From positions 1,612,001 through 1,676,000 of the forward strand of contig NZ_JAOTEM010000001.1 of assembly GCF_025628985.1 (NCBI RefSeq): a stretch of 64,000 nt of DNA, given 5' to 3'. The notes under the pieces are model-generated. The model was not told the DNA's origin, searched no databases, and worked only from the letters and a program-made list of their open reading frames with translations. The position numbers were made by a program, and so were the translations under genes. Positions 36,658 to 45,547 of the stretch are shown here, in pieces. Source of the stretch: Chryseobacterium edaphi (GTDB taxonomy: Bacteria > Bacteroidota > Bacteroidia > Flavobacteriales > Weeksellaceae). Position 1 is the stretch's first letter; every line of letters begins with the position of its first letter.

Positions 36658-38042
36658 ACTTTAAGTTTTTGAATTAAACTTATAGCTCTTTCCCATTTTG
36701 AAAATATTTCAATCGGTTTTGGGTAGTCCGAGATATCAAATTCCCAAGGAATCAAAACTTCAATGTCATTTTTATCTCTTAACTCAGGAATCCATTCCCG
36801 GATAAAATCCTGCGCCTTATACTTATTCGACTGATGGATGGGATTGGTGTAGTAAATTTCAAAAGCCTGCATATGCCAGTTCATCCAGTTTGAACTCACA
36901 TCATAGTCGATCAATCTGCTCTCAAAGTATGCTGCTCCCCACGTCCAGTCAATATTCAAATCATGCACGAAATAACTTGCACAATTTACACGACCACGAT
37001 TGCTCATGTATCCGGTTGCGTTTAACTGCCTCATATGTGCATCTACAAAAGGAATTCCTGTTGTCCCTTCGCACCATTTCCTGAAATTTTTCTTATTATT
37101 TTTAAAAGAAATGCTTTTATTTTTATAACCTTTTGTTTTAAAAATTTTATTGCCGAATTTCATTCCTTTGAAGGTAAAATAATCCCTCCATACCAACTCA
37201 AAAACAAGCCACCAAGTGCTTTGATTCTTTTTAATTTTGTTCTCGTATTTTTTTACCTGTTCAAAGATTTCCCTTGGAGAAATACAGCCTAAAGCAAGGT
37301 AGGGAGATAATTTCGAACTGTAATCCAATCCTTGTGATTGGTTCCTCGACCAACGGTATCCTGTTAAAAGTTCAGATTTAAAGGTATAATATTGAAGTCT
37401 TTGTAATGCTTTAGTTTCTCCGCCCTCCAGAAGTGGTTGTGCCGCATCATATTCTTTTTTTGAAAAACCAAACTTTTTATAAGATGGAAATTTGGTACTT
37501 TTTACATTTTTTACGCTCTTTAATTTCGCAGGTGCTTTAATCGTTTTTCTAGGTTCCGACTCTTTTGCTGCCGGAATTCTGTAGGCTTTACTTGATAAAG
37601 GAATTTTTGAAATAGAAAAGGGAATATCCTCTTTGTGATACAGCGTTTTTCCCCAATAAAAATGAAAATTTACTGAAGGCAAAATCTTTTGGATTTTTTT
37701 AATAAGATCGACCTCTTCGCTCGCATATTCTTCCTCGGCATAAATATCTGAAATATTATATTTTTCTACCAATTCGGGCAGAAATTCAGCAGCTGAATCT
37801 GAGCCTATCAACAAATGACCATCCAATTTTTCTAGACGGTTCTGCAGATCTATTACAGACTGCTCCAAAAATTTAAAACGGTTGATATCACACTTTCTAA
37901 ATCCCAGATCAAGTTTTTGGAAATTGTTCTTTTCGATTGCATAGCAGAAAATTAATTCATCACAATCCTTAATTGCTTCGGTCAACGCTTCATTATCATG
38001 GAGCCTCAGATCATTTTTAAACCAGACTAATCCTGTTTTCAT
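36654..38042 (-). CDS. cryptochrome/photolyase family protein, probably DASH type
   Basis: 462 residues. The N-terminal alpha/beta antenna domain (TGLVWFKNDLRLHDNEALTE) precedes the FAD-binding helical domain. Diagnostic stretches are GYRWSRNQSQGLDYSSKLSPYL cut here to the FAD phosphate loop region, TGIPFVDAHMRQLNATGYM, GRVNCASYFVHDL and IDYDVSSNWMNWHMQA. The RVNCASY pattern and WIPEL ending resemble cryptochrome-DASH, which repairs cyclobutane dimers in single-stranded DNA using blue light. The Trp electron chain (WTWGAAYFESRLIDYD) is present, so the protein looks active. It stands alone. Confidence 0.9.
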   Translation of the reverse strand: MKTGLVWFKNDLRLHDNEALTEAIKDCDELIFCYAIEKNNFQKLDLGFRKCDINRFKFLEQSVIDLQNRLEKLDGHLLIGSDSAAEFLPELVEKYNISDIYAEEEYASEEVDLIKKIQKILPSVNFHFYWGKTLYHKEDIPFSISKIPLSSKAYRIPAAKESEPRKTIKAPAKLKSVKNVKSTKFPSYKKFGFSKKEYDAAQPLLEGGETKALQRLQYYTFKSELLTGYRWSRNQSQGLDYSSKLSPYLALGCISPREIFEQVKKYENKIKKNQSTWWLVFELVWRDYFTFKGMKFGNKIFKTKGYKNKSISFKNNKKNFRKWCEGTTGIPFVDAHMRQLNATGYMSNRGRVNCASYFVHDLNIDWTWGAAYFESRLIDYDVSSNWMNWHMQAFEIYYTNPIHQSNKYKAQDFIREWIPELRDKNDIEVLIPWEFDISDYPKPIEIFSKWERAISLIQKLKV

Positions 38043-38139
38043 AGTTGTTTTTTCTTTATGATAACAAATTCAAAGCCTTTTAATTCATAAACCGGTATTA
38101 ATATGATAAGTTTCTAGTCATTTAGTTCCCATTGTCAGT

Positions 38140-38280
38140 TTGGAAAAAATTGATAAAATCCAGATACTTTACTCTAAAATTCTGGAAGACATAGCTTGTT
38201 TTTAAGATGTAAATCTTACGCTGACGGAACAGAATTCAGGAATGATGTTCGATAAAGAAGATTTAATAGAAAGGGTATAA
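38140..38280 (+). pseudogene. small frame interrupted by an in-frame stop
   Basis: From TTG 38140 the frame reads EKIDKIQILYSKILEDIACF, a TAA, and then DVNLTLTEQNSGMMFDKED and LIERV before a final stop. Both halves look like helical protein in the same frame, so a nonsense mutation in a gene of about 46 codons is plausible. Chance cannot be excluded. Confidence 0.25.
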
Positions 38281-38522
38281 GATATTTAAAGTTCATCACA
38301 TTATTTGAACTTTAGGAGTTTGTATAATTCGTCTCTTATGATTGCCCCCCCAATTTCCTAACATAGAAACCAAATCTTTTAACGTCTGCGCATAGTATTT
38401 GCTAAAAATTTAGTTTATATAACTGATTGCACTTCGGATACGTTTACATTTTTTGTAATTGTATATTGTTCGTTCAGTTATATTTACGACATTATACCTT
38501 TATAGAAGTAGAAAATCTAAAT

Positions 38523-38663
38523 TTAAGTACTATGGTCATTTTTTTTCTTAGATTTATATGTAACCTTTTTAAGTAATAGTCTAGCTAAAATCCCACTTAT
38601 ACTACCAACGACAAGACTTGCTAGAATCTGTAAATTCTCAGAAATTTTAATACGTTCGGGCAT
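38523..38663 (-). CDS. small single-pass membrane protein (46 residues)
   Basis: ATG 38663 to TAA 38523. The sequence has an acidic/amphipathic start (MPERIKISENLQ), one glycine-containing membrane segment (ILASLVVGSISGILARLLL) and a strongly basic tail (KKVTYKSKKKNDHS), so it looks like a real tail-in membrane peptide. A perfect TAATTTTG promoter box lies 37 bp upstream. No family is recognised. Confidence 0.42.
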   Translation of the reverse strand: MPERIKISENLQILASLVVGSISGILARLLLKKVTYKSKKKNDHST

Positions 38664-38699
38664 TTTGTAAATTTGGTGTTTATTGTATAATTTGATTTA

Positions 38700-38707
38700 C
38701 AAAATTA
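38700..38707 (-). promoter_or_regulatory. -7 promoter box ahead of the 46-residue protein
   Basis: Read on the minus strand: TAATTTTG, an exact TAnnTTTG match. No strong -33 element is visible. Confidence 0.45.
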
Positions 38708-39115
38708 CGTAAAGGCAATTAATACTTCACCTTTTAACACATAATTTTATAGAATACTTTTAGCCATAAATGTGATTATTTTTAAATCATCTGACCTTAG
38801 AAGTTTTTTGCCAGCCTTTAACAGTACTGACTACCGATTCACCTTTGACGCTTATTATAGAGTGATTATGACAGAAACCTGAATCCAAATATTTCATCAA
38901 TAATCATTTGGAATAAATCATTTAGTCAAAGTTTAGATAAAGATTAAAAAAGATTAAAGATATAGTAATAGTAAAAAAAAATTTAAAAAGTTTATAATTT
39001 CTCGGAAAGCATTACTAGGACTGATTGTGAGTTGTTTCTCATTATCAAAGTAATTCAATAGCTTTTTTACATTATTTTAAATATCTTAGATAACTTATCA
39101 AAAAAATTTCATAAA

Positions 39116-40252
39116 ATGCAAGTTATCAATCATATTTACCTCGACAACAATGCCACTACAAAGACCGACCCAAGAGTTCTAGAGGCGATGCTTCCCTACT
39201 TTACAGAAGTTTACGCCAACGCCAACAGTTCGCATATTGAAGGACTTTCTGTAAAAGATGCAGTGGAAAATGCAGCATGGCAAATTGCAGATTTGATCGG
39301 TGCACAGGAGAATGAGATTGTTTTCACATCAGGCGCAACCGAGGCTTTAAATCTAGCCATTAAAGGACTTGCCCATTCATCCAGGAAGAAAATTATCACT
39401 TTTAAGACAGAGCATAAGGCTGTTCTCGATACCTGTGAATATATGGAAACTCAGGGATTTCATGTGGATTATCTTGATGTTGAGTCTGATGGAAGTATCA
39501 ACATTGAAAATCTCAAAAATTCCGTTAACGAAGAAACACTTCTCGTGATTGTGATGATGTCTAATAATGAAACAGGTACTGTTCACGATATTAAAGCAAT
39601 TTCAGAAATAGCACATGCAAACGGTGCATTTTTACTGTGCGATACAACTCAGGCCATTGGAAAAATAGACATTGATGCCGAAGATTTAGGAATTGATATG
39701 CTTACCATTTCTGCACATAAATTTTATGGTCCGAAAGGAATTGGTGCACTGTACGTTTCAAACAAAGCAAGAATTAAACTTTCCGGACAGATTCACGGTG
39801 GTGGGCAGCAGAGAAATCTGAGAAGCGGAACTTTGAATGTGCCTGGGATTATCGGTCTTGGAAAAGCCTGTGAAATTGCAAAATCTGAAATGCAGAATGA
39901 TGAAACGAGAATTTCCCAACTTCGTGATTACCTTGAAACAGAATTATTAAAAATTGATGGAACATTTGTGAATGGCTCGGTTATTAACCGAATCTACAAT
40001 ACGACAAATATCTGTTTGCCGGGCGTGTGGTCTGAGCAGTTGATTATCGCGTTGGGAAATATTTCAGTTTCCAGCGGATCGGCCTGTTCATCGGTTACCT
40101 CGAAGCCATCCCATGTCTTGAAAGCACTTGGACTGTCGGATGAAGATGCTTTAAGTTCTATCCGTTTCAGTCTTGGAAGATTTACCACTTCGGAGGAAAT
40201 CGATTTTACGATTAGAAAAGTAACCGAACTTGTTCATCAGTTAAGAGCATAA
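39116..40252 (+). CDS. cysteine desulfurase (class V aminotransferase, IscS/NifS-like)
   Basis: 378 residues. The PLP-binding Lys is K202 in SAHKFYGPKG; the persulfide-forming Cys is C324 in SSGSACSS, followed by SHVLKALGL as in IscS. YLDNNATTKTDPRVLEAM starts the fold. The enzyme takes sulfur from cysteine to form alanine and an enzyme persulfide. No iron-sulfur scaffold gene is near; instead it converges on a molybdenum hydroxylase operon. A role in sulfurating the molybdenum cofactor through XdhC is therefore an attractive inference, though general Fe-S supply for the hydroxylase is possible too. Confidence 0.9.
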   Translation: MQVINHIYLDNNATTKTDPRVLEAMLPYFTEVYANANSSHIEGLSVKDAVENAAWQIADLIGAQENEIVFTSGATEALNLAIKGLAHSSRKKIITFKTEHKAVLDTCEYMETQGFHVDYLDVESDGSINIENLKNSVNEETLLVIVMMSNNETGTVHDIKAISEIAHANGAFLLCDTTQAIGKIDIDAEDLGIDMLTISAHKFYGPKGIGALYVSNKARIKLSGQIHGGGQQRNLRSGTLNVPGIIGLGKACEIAKSEMQNDETRISQLRDYLETELLKIDGTFVNGSVINRIYNTTNICLPGVWSEQLIIALGNISVSSGSACSSVTSKPSHVLKALGLSDEDALSSIRFSLGRFTTSEEIDFTIRKVTELVHQLRA

Positions 40253-40254
40253 AA

Positions 40255-40286
40255 ATCCCACCGGTTGCAGTGGGATTGAATTTTTT
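40255..40286 (+). terminator. terminator between convergent cysteine desulfurase and hydroxylase genes
   Basis: ATCCCAC (40255-40261) pairs with GTGGGAT (40270-40276); TGAATTTTTT follows. A-rich DNA precedes the stem, so it may work on both strands. Confidence 0.75.
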
Positions 40287-40299
40287 ATATAAAGATGAT

Positions 40300-42537
40300 T
40301 TACAGAAGTCTGTCAAAATGAATCGGTAAATCGTAAATTCTTTTTCCTGTTGCGTGAAAAATAGCGTTGGTAATCGCAGGAGGCATTCCTACTCCACCAA
40401 TTTCTCCTACGCCTTTTACCCCGAGATCATTCACAAACTGATCATTTTCTTCCACAAACAAAACTTCAAGATCATGAATATCTGCATGCACAGGAATATG
40501 GTATTCGCCTAAGTTTGCATTCATATATTTTCCAAACTGATGGTCAAGAATTGTTTCTTCGTGCAAAGCCTTGCTGATTCCCCAGATCATTCCGCCCAAA
40601 ACCTGACTTTCCGCTGTTTTGGGATTGATAATTTTTCCGGCTGCAACGGCTGTTACCGCTCTTTTCACTTCAATCATTCCAAGTTCTTCATCCACTTCCA
40701 CCTCCACAAATACAGCACTGTGCACTGCTCTAGCTTTTTTACCGTAAGTCAGCGGATTAGGCATCGCAGAATTGGTTGTTTTCACTGACTTTCCCTCAGT
40801 GGAAGCTAAAACATCCTTGATACTGATTTTAGTTTCAGCATTATTCTTTAAACTGATCCATCCATTTCTGAACTGAACCTCTTTAAATTTAGCATCACTT
40901 AAAACTGAATCTTTTAGTTTTCTAGCGAGCTTAAATAGCTTTTCATTCAGAGCCTGGCAGGCATTCTGTACTGCAGGACCCACTGTTGCCGTTGTAAAAG
41001 ATCCACCCTGAATCGGTGCAAAAGGCATCTTACTGTCTGCATGGGAGAACGTTATATCTTCTATTGGAAGTCCAAGTTCATCTGCTGCGATTTGGGTCAT
41101 AATAGTTAAAGTTCCTGTTCCGATATCGGTAACCGCACTTTTAATTTCAACCTTTCCATCCGGAGTAATAATGGCTTCAGCTCGGCCTAAAAGTCTGTTG
41201 GCATCCCACATTCCTGTGGCCATTCCATATCCAACAAGTTTGTTGCCACGCTTCATGCTTCTGGGTTCGGGATTTCTCTGGTTCCAACCAAATTTTTCGG
41301 CTCCCTGCAGATAACAGTTTCTCAGTTCTTTGCTCGAAAATTCCTTATCGCTGCTCTTGTCGGTTTCTGAGTAGTTGATCAGTCTCAGTTCCACAGGATC
41401 AATATTTAACTGGTAAGCAATTTCATCCATGGTGACCTCTATGGCGTGCATTCCGGTACTTCCGCCCGGCGCTCTCATATCCAAAGGACTATAAACGTCC
41501 AGCGGAACAATTTCGTGTTCCAGTAAAGTATTTTCAGCGGGATACAGCATGTTTGCCCAATTGACTACAATTTCGACATAATCTTCAAATCTTGAAGTTT
41601 CGCCCGTGGCTTTGTGGTAAATAGCATTGACTTTTCCATCTTTATCTGCTCCGAATTTTGTCTGCTGCAAAGTCGGTGGTCTGTGCCCGATCATGTACAT
41701 CTGTGCGCGATCCAAAGTGATGCGGACGTTTCTTTTTAAAGCCAAAGATGCCATGACAGCCATGAAAAGCTGATGCTGAGGACGGAGACCTGAACCGAAA
41801 CCGCCACCCACAAAAGGGGCAATTACCTGAACATTTTTCATTTTCAGCCCGAAAACATTTGCAACGTACATCTGGGAATTGATCGTTCCCTGTGTCTTAT
41901 CGTAAATCTTCAGTTTATCTTTTCCTTCATAAATAACAGTAGATGCATACATTTCCATCGGATTGTGGTGCTCTGTGCCGTGACTGAAATGGCTGTCTGT
42001 TTTAATAAAAGAATTTTCATACTCCTGATCAAAATCACCGGTCGGTTTTGGAGGTGGCGGTTTAAGCATTGAAGCCAGTCCTTTTTTAGGATCACGGGAT
42101 TTTTCAAGATTGGTCTTTAAATCGGTTTCAAAATCTTCCTGTTCGTAGACGATGTCGAGTTTTGTGGCTGCATATCTGGCCAGTTCAAAAGTATCTGCAA
42201 CCACCAGCGCAATAGGCTGACCGTTGTATTTGATATCGTTATCTTTAAGTAGCTTAAAAACAGTTCCTGGAGGCGCATCCATATCGGCATACTGAAAATC
42301 AAACCAAGCCGTTGAAGGTTTGTTTTCATGGGTGAAAACTTCAATCACACCAGCTATTTTTTTGACTTCCGAAGTATCGATTGACTTGATTTTACCTTTT
42401 GTGACCGTACTGTTGACTACATAACCGTACAGTAAATCGTCAGCCTGATATTCTCCGGCGTATTTTGCACTTCCGGTTACTTTTAAATGACCTTCGAGAC
42501 GGCTGATTGGTTTTCCGACAGATGGTGTATTTTCCAT
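40300..42537 (-). CDS. paoC: molybdenum hydroxylase, molybdopterin-binding subunit (PaoC/YagR type)
   Basis: 745 residues, a normal length for this subunit. The substrate-side and cofactor motifs of the xanthine oxidase family are present: GGGFGSG, the MRAPGGSTGMHAIE stretch, GQ-loop-like IQGGSFTTATVGPA, and the catalytic Glu in GVKGVGEIGGVG near the C-terminus. The family hydroxylates aldehydes, purines or N-heterocycles with water as oxygen source; PaoABC of E. coli oxidises aromatic aldehydes. The gene is last in a three-gene operon (2Fe-2S, FAD, Mo subunits). No Tat signal is seen on the partner 2Fe-2S subunit, so the complex is probably cytoplasmic, unlike E. coli Pao. A stump of a second such subunit lies at 52073. 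Confidence 0.92.
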   Translation of the reverse strand: MENTPSVGKPISRLEGHLKVTGSAKYAGEYQADDLLYGYVVNSTVTKGKIKSIDTSEVKKIAGVIEVFTHENKPSTAWFDFQYADMDAPPGTVFKLLKDNDIKYNGQPIALVVADTFELARYAATKLDIVYEQEDFETDLKTNLEKSRDPKKGLASMLKPPPPKPTGDFDQEYENSFIKTDSHFSHGTEHHNPMEMYASTVIYEGKDKLKIYDKTQGTINSQMYVANVFGLKMKNVQVIAPFVGGGFGSGLRPQHQLFMAVMASLALKRNVRITLDRAQMYMIGHRPPTLQQTKFGADKDGKVNAIYHKATGETSRFEDYVEIVVNWANMLYPAENTLLEHEIVPLDVYSPLDMRAPGGSTGMHAIEVTMDEIAYQLNIDPVELRLINYSETDKSSDKEFSSKELRNCYLQGAEKFGWNQRNPEPRSMKRGNKLVGYGMATGMWDANRLLGRAEAIITPDGKVEIKSAVTDIGTGTLTIMTQIAADELGLPIEDITFSHADSKMPFAPIQGGSFTTATVGPAVQNACQALNEKLFKLARKLKDSVLSDAKFKEVQFRNGWISLKNNAETKISIKDVLASTEGKSVKTTNSAMPNPLTYGKKARAVHSAVFVEVEVDEELGMIEVKRAVTAVAAGKIINPKTAESQVLGGMIWGISKALHEETILDHQFGKYMNANLGEYHIPVHADIHDLEVLFVEENDQFVNDLGVKGVGEIGGVGMPPAITNAIFHATGKRIYDLPIHFDRLL

Positions 42538-42562
42538 AAATAATTGTATTTGAAAGTGATGT

Positions 42563-43582
42563 TTATAAAGATGGTTTTGCGCCGGGACGCTGTGATTTTG
42601 GGTCTAATGCCATCATGCAGTTTCTTACAATTGCTTTTTTAGCAAGATCAATTTTAAAACTGTTATGTTCAAAACCAACTGCACCATTCAAAATTATATC
42701 GGCTGCAACAGAAAAATTTTCTCTTGTCGCTTCTCTGTCAACTAAAAAATCTTCTGCTTCTTTTACACGCCAAGGCTTATGAGCAACACCGCCTAAAGCA
42801 ATTCTGGCTTCTTTAATTTTCCCGTTTTCCAAGGTTAAACCTGTCGCAACGGATACCAAAGCAAAAGAATAGGAAGCTCTGTCCCTTAGTTTTAAATAAG
42901 AATAATTTTCAGCAAAGCCTTTTTCGGGAAGCTCAATTCCTGTAATGAGTTCGCCATTTTTAAGATTGTTATCAAACTCTGGTGTATCGCCAGGAAGTCT
43001 GTGGAAATCGGCAAATTCCAATGTGCGTTCTCCGTCAGGTCCTGAAATGTGAACGACCGCATCCAAAGCGGCAAGCGCTACACACATATCGGAAGGAAAA
43101 ACAGCGATACAGTTTGCGCTGTGTCCCAAAATCGCATGAATTCTGTTGTAACCGGTAATTGCGGAACATCCCGAACCCGGTTCACGCTTATTGCACGGAG
43201 TATTGACATCGTAAAAATAATAGCATCTTGTTCTTTGCAGTAAATTACCACCATTGGTCGCCATATTTCTGATCTGCGCCGACGCTCCAGCTAAAATTGC
43301 TTTTGACAACAGTGGATATTTTTGTTCAATAACGGGATGATATGCGGTTTCCGCATTGGTAAGCAACGCACCGATACTAATTCCTCCTTCCGGAATTTCG
43401 GTAATATCACTCAGTCCGGAAATTTGGTTGATGTCAACTAAAGTATCTGCCTGAGTGACGAAATATTTCATCAGATCTACAATATTGGTACCGCCGGCAA
43501 TGACTTTATAGCCATCATGACCGTTGATCAAAGAAACTGCATCTTCAACGTCAGTGGCTTTTGTATAAGAAAAATTATTCAT
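42563..43582 (-). CDS. paoB: molybdenum hydroxylase, FAD-binding subunit (PaoB/YagS type)
   Basis: 339 residues. The FAD pyrophosphate loop appears as VIAGGTNIVDLM and the second as IRNMATNGGNLLQRTRC. The insertion RCYYFYDVNTPCNKREPGSG followed by C and later SANCIAVFPSDMC carries the four Cys that bind the extra 4Fe-4S cluster of PaoB-type subunits. The C-terminal CO-dehydrogenase-flavoprotein domain starts with KLRDRASYSFALVSVA. Electrons pass from Mo through the 2Fe-2S clusters to this FAD. The gene overlaps the 2Fe-2S subunit gene by 8 bp. Confidence 0.92.
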   Translation of the reverse strand: MNNFSYTKATDVEDAVSLINGHDGYKVIAGGTNIVDLMKYFVTQADTLVDINQISGLSDITEIPEGGISIGALLTNAETAYHPVIEQKYPLLSKAILAGASAQIRNMATNGGNLLQRTRCYYFYDVNTPCNKREPGSGCSAITGYNRIHAILGHSANCIAVFPSDMCVALAALDAVVHISGPDGERTLEFADFHRLPGDTPEFDNNLKNGELITGIELPEKGFAENYSYLKLRDRASYSFALVSVATGLTLENGKIKEARIALGGVAHKPWRVKEAEDFLVDREATRENFSVAADIILNGAVGFEHNSFKIDLAKKAIVRNCMMALDPKSQRPGAKPSL

Positions 43583-44060
43583 GGGACATCATTTGTTTTA
43601 CTGACATTACAGCATTAATAATTCCTCTGTTGGCACCACAGCGGCAGAGATTTCCGCTCATCAGGTCCTGAACTTCTTCACGTGTTTCGGCTTTATTTTC
43701 GTTGAGCAATCCAACCGCACTGCAGATTTGTCCCGGTGTACAGTACCCGCACTGAAAGGCATCGTGATCAATAAAAGCCTGTTGGATGGGATGTAATTTT
43801 CCGTTTTCTGCAATTCCTTCGATAGTTTTTATTTCTGTGCCTTCCTTCATAACAGCGAGACTGAGACAGCTTAAAACACGTTTCCCGTCTACTAAAACGG
43901 TACAAGCGCCACACTGTCCGTGGTCACAGCCTTTTTTTGTTCCGGTAAGATGAATTCTTTCCCGTAGAGCATCGAGAAGGGAAACCCAAGGCAGAATTTC
44001 CAGATGATGATTTTCACCATTCACATTAAGCGTAATGGATTGTTTTTCACTATTTAACAT
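43575..44060 (-). CDS. paoA: molybdenum hydroxylase, 2Fe-2S subunit (PaoA/YagT type)
   Basis: 161 residues. The plant-type cluster motif is GCDHGQCGACTVLVDGKRVLSC, given here as its pieces GCDHGQCGAC and VLSC; the second cluster is FQCGYCTPG with GNLCRCGAN. It lacks the long Tat leader seen on E. coli PaoA, so the complex should stay in the cytoplasm. It is the first gene of the hydroxylase operon; a terminator 33 bp upstream separates it from the cofactor operon. Confidence 0.92.
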   Translation of the reverse strand: MLNSEKQSITLNVNGENHHLEILPWVSLLDALRERIHLTGTKKGCDHGQCGACTVLVDGKRVLSCLSLAVMKEGTEIKTIEGIAENGKLHPIQQAFIDHDAFQCGYCTPGQICSAVGLLNENKAETREEVQDLMSGNLCRCGANRGIINAVMSVKQMMSHE

Positions 44061-44092
44061 AAATTTGAGCTTTGGTATAGTGAACGTATTAC

Positions 44093-44125
44093 AAAAAAAG
44101 AACCGTTATGTCTGCATAACGGCTC
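44093..44125 (-). terminator. terminator between cofactor operon and hydroxylase operon
   Basis: On the minus strand GAGCCGTTATG pairs with CATAACGGTTC (11 bp, one G-T) around a CAGA loop, followed by seven T. It ends the moa/moe transcript before the hydroxylase genes. Confidence 0.88.
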
Positions 44126-44196
44126 ATGTGGTAGTATTAAAGCTAATTTATAATCGATGTACTTAAGACCGAATTTTGATTAAAATTAAATGAGAT

Positions 44197-45105
44197 TTAA
44201 TGAATCTGATTATCATTCAACTGAAAAACATGAAGAACCTGTGGGAAAAGTGCTTCCATGGATTCTTTAACCCCTTTTTTGGAGCCGGGCAAGGTGAGGA
44301 CAAGCGTCTTACCTGAAAATCCTGCAACACCTCTGGAAAGCATCGCGGTTTTTATTCTCAGCTGACCGTAATTTCTTGCAGTCTCCATAATTCCGGGAAT
44401 TTCTCGGTCGATTAATGGAGCAATTGCTTCGGGAGTGACATCTCTGGCTGAAAGTCCGGTTCCGCCAGTGAAAATGACCAAATCAAAATTATCTTCTTTA
44501 CAATTGATCAAAGTGGATTGGATGGTATTAAAATCATCTTCAATGATCTGATAGTTGACATCAGTGATCTGATATTTTTCTAAGCCTGCACAAATTGCTT
44601 TTCCTGAAGTATCTTCTTTATGGCCACGGAATGCTGAGTCTGAGCAAACGATCACCGCAGCTTTTACATCTGAATTTATAAATTTATTGCTGTCAGATTT
44701 ACCGCCTTGTTTTTCCAACAGACGGATGTTCTGAATTTCTACGTGTTTGTCAATCGGTTTCAGCATATCATACATCACCAGTGCGGCCACTGATGCGCCG
44801 TGCATCGCCTCCACTTCCACTCCGGTTTTATAAATGGTATGTACTTCCACGGAAATAATCACCGACAAATCTTCTATTTTAAAAGTAACCGATGTAAATT
44901 CAACGGGTAGCGGATGACAATCGGGAATGACGTCACTTGTTTTTTTAACCGCAAACAATGCTGACGCACGCGAAAACTCAAAAATATCTCCTTTCGGAAC
45001 GGTGCGGTTTTCTATTGCCGAAATGGTTTCTGCTGAAGAAGTTTTGACTGTTGCTGTCGCAATCGCCTTCCGCAACGTGAATGATTTATGTGTAATATCA
45101 ACCAT
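44197..45105 (-). CDS. moaCB: bifunctional MoaC-MoaB/MogA fusion
   Basis: 302 residues. Residues 1-150 are MoaC (VDITHKSFTLRKAIA; HPLPVEF; GVEVEAMHGASVAALVMYDM), which forms cyclic pyranopterin monophosphate after MoaA. Residues about 165-300 are the MoaB/Mog domain (VIVCSDSAF; IFTGGTGLSARDVTPEAI; LPGSKKGVKESMEAL), which adenylylates molybdopterin or only binds it. The fusion occurs in several phyla. It is the last gene of the cofactor operon, followed by a terminator. Confidence 0.93.
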   Translation of the reverse strand: MVDITHKSFTLRKAIATATVKTSSAETISAIENRTVPKGDIFEFSRASALFAVKKTSDVIPDCHPLPVEFTSVTFKIEDLSVIISVEVHTIYKTGVEVEAMHGASVAALVMYDMLKPIDKHVEIQNIRLLEKQGGKSDSNKFINSDVKAAVIVCSDSAFRGHKEDTSGKAICAGLEKYQITDVNYQIIEDDFNTIQSTLINCKEDNFDLVIFTGGTGLSARDVTPEAIAPLIDREIPGIMETARNYGQLRIKTAMLSRGVAGFSGKTLVLTLPGSKKGVKESMEALFPQVLHVFQLNDNQIH

Positions 45106-45106
45106 A

Positions 45107-45547
45107 TTATTTATTTACTTTCCACTGGTGGGATTCGTCATTAAAAATTTCTCTTCCCCAAATCTGAAGCTCCGATTTGATACGTTCTACTAGTTCATTA
45201 CAGGCTTCCATTGCTGCAATTCTGTGCTTTGAAGAGGTAAAAACAAAAAGACAGATTTCTCCTGCACTCACGGTTCCCAAACTGTGATGAACGTGCATGC
45301 AGGTCAGATCATATTTCAAAAAAATATCTTCTCTGATTTCGTGCATTTTCTCCAGGACCATTTCCTCGTAGGCTGTGTATTCAATTGCTGCTACAGTTTT
45401 GCCGTCGACCACATCTTCTCTGATCTGACCCAGAAAAATACTGTGCGCCCCAATGTCTTTTTTCGTCGCATGTTTTGCAATGCTTTCAGAAATAAAAAGC
45501 GGACTGATCGCTCCCTGTGTAAATATATTTTTAATTGCTCTGCTCAT
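45107..45547 (-). CDS. moaE: molybdopterin synthase catalytic subunit MoaE
   Basis: 146 residues from the ATG at 45547; an earlier in-frame start at 45577 lies deeper in moeB. Family signs are AHSIFLGQIREDVVDGK (core strand and loop), YTAYEEMVLEKM, HHSLGTVSAGEICLFV and the catalytic Lys in the ERIKSELQIWGREIF region. It converts precursor Z to molybdopterin using sulfur from thiocarboxylated MoaD. It overlaps moeB by 17 bp. Confidence 0.92.
   Translation of the reverse strand: MSRAIKNIFTQGAISPLFISESIAKHATKKDIGAHSIFLGQIREDVVDGKTVAAIEYTAYEEMVLEKMHEIREDIFLKYDLTCMHVHHSLGTVSAGEICLFVFTSSKHRIAAMEACNELVERIKSELQIWGREIFNDESHQWKVNK

Larger units (their letters stand above)
38043..39115. other. long intergenic stretch with small frames and remnants
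   Basis: Besides the 46-residue gene at 38523-38663 and the broken frame at 38140-38280, a minus-strand frame at about 38897-38790 reads MKYLDSGFCHNHSIISVKGE and VSTVKGWQKTSKVR, 36 codons without recognised kin. AAAGTTCA/TGAACTTT near 38290-38315 forms an 8-bp hairpin with no T-tract. Nothing else is supported. Confidence 0.4.
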
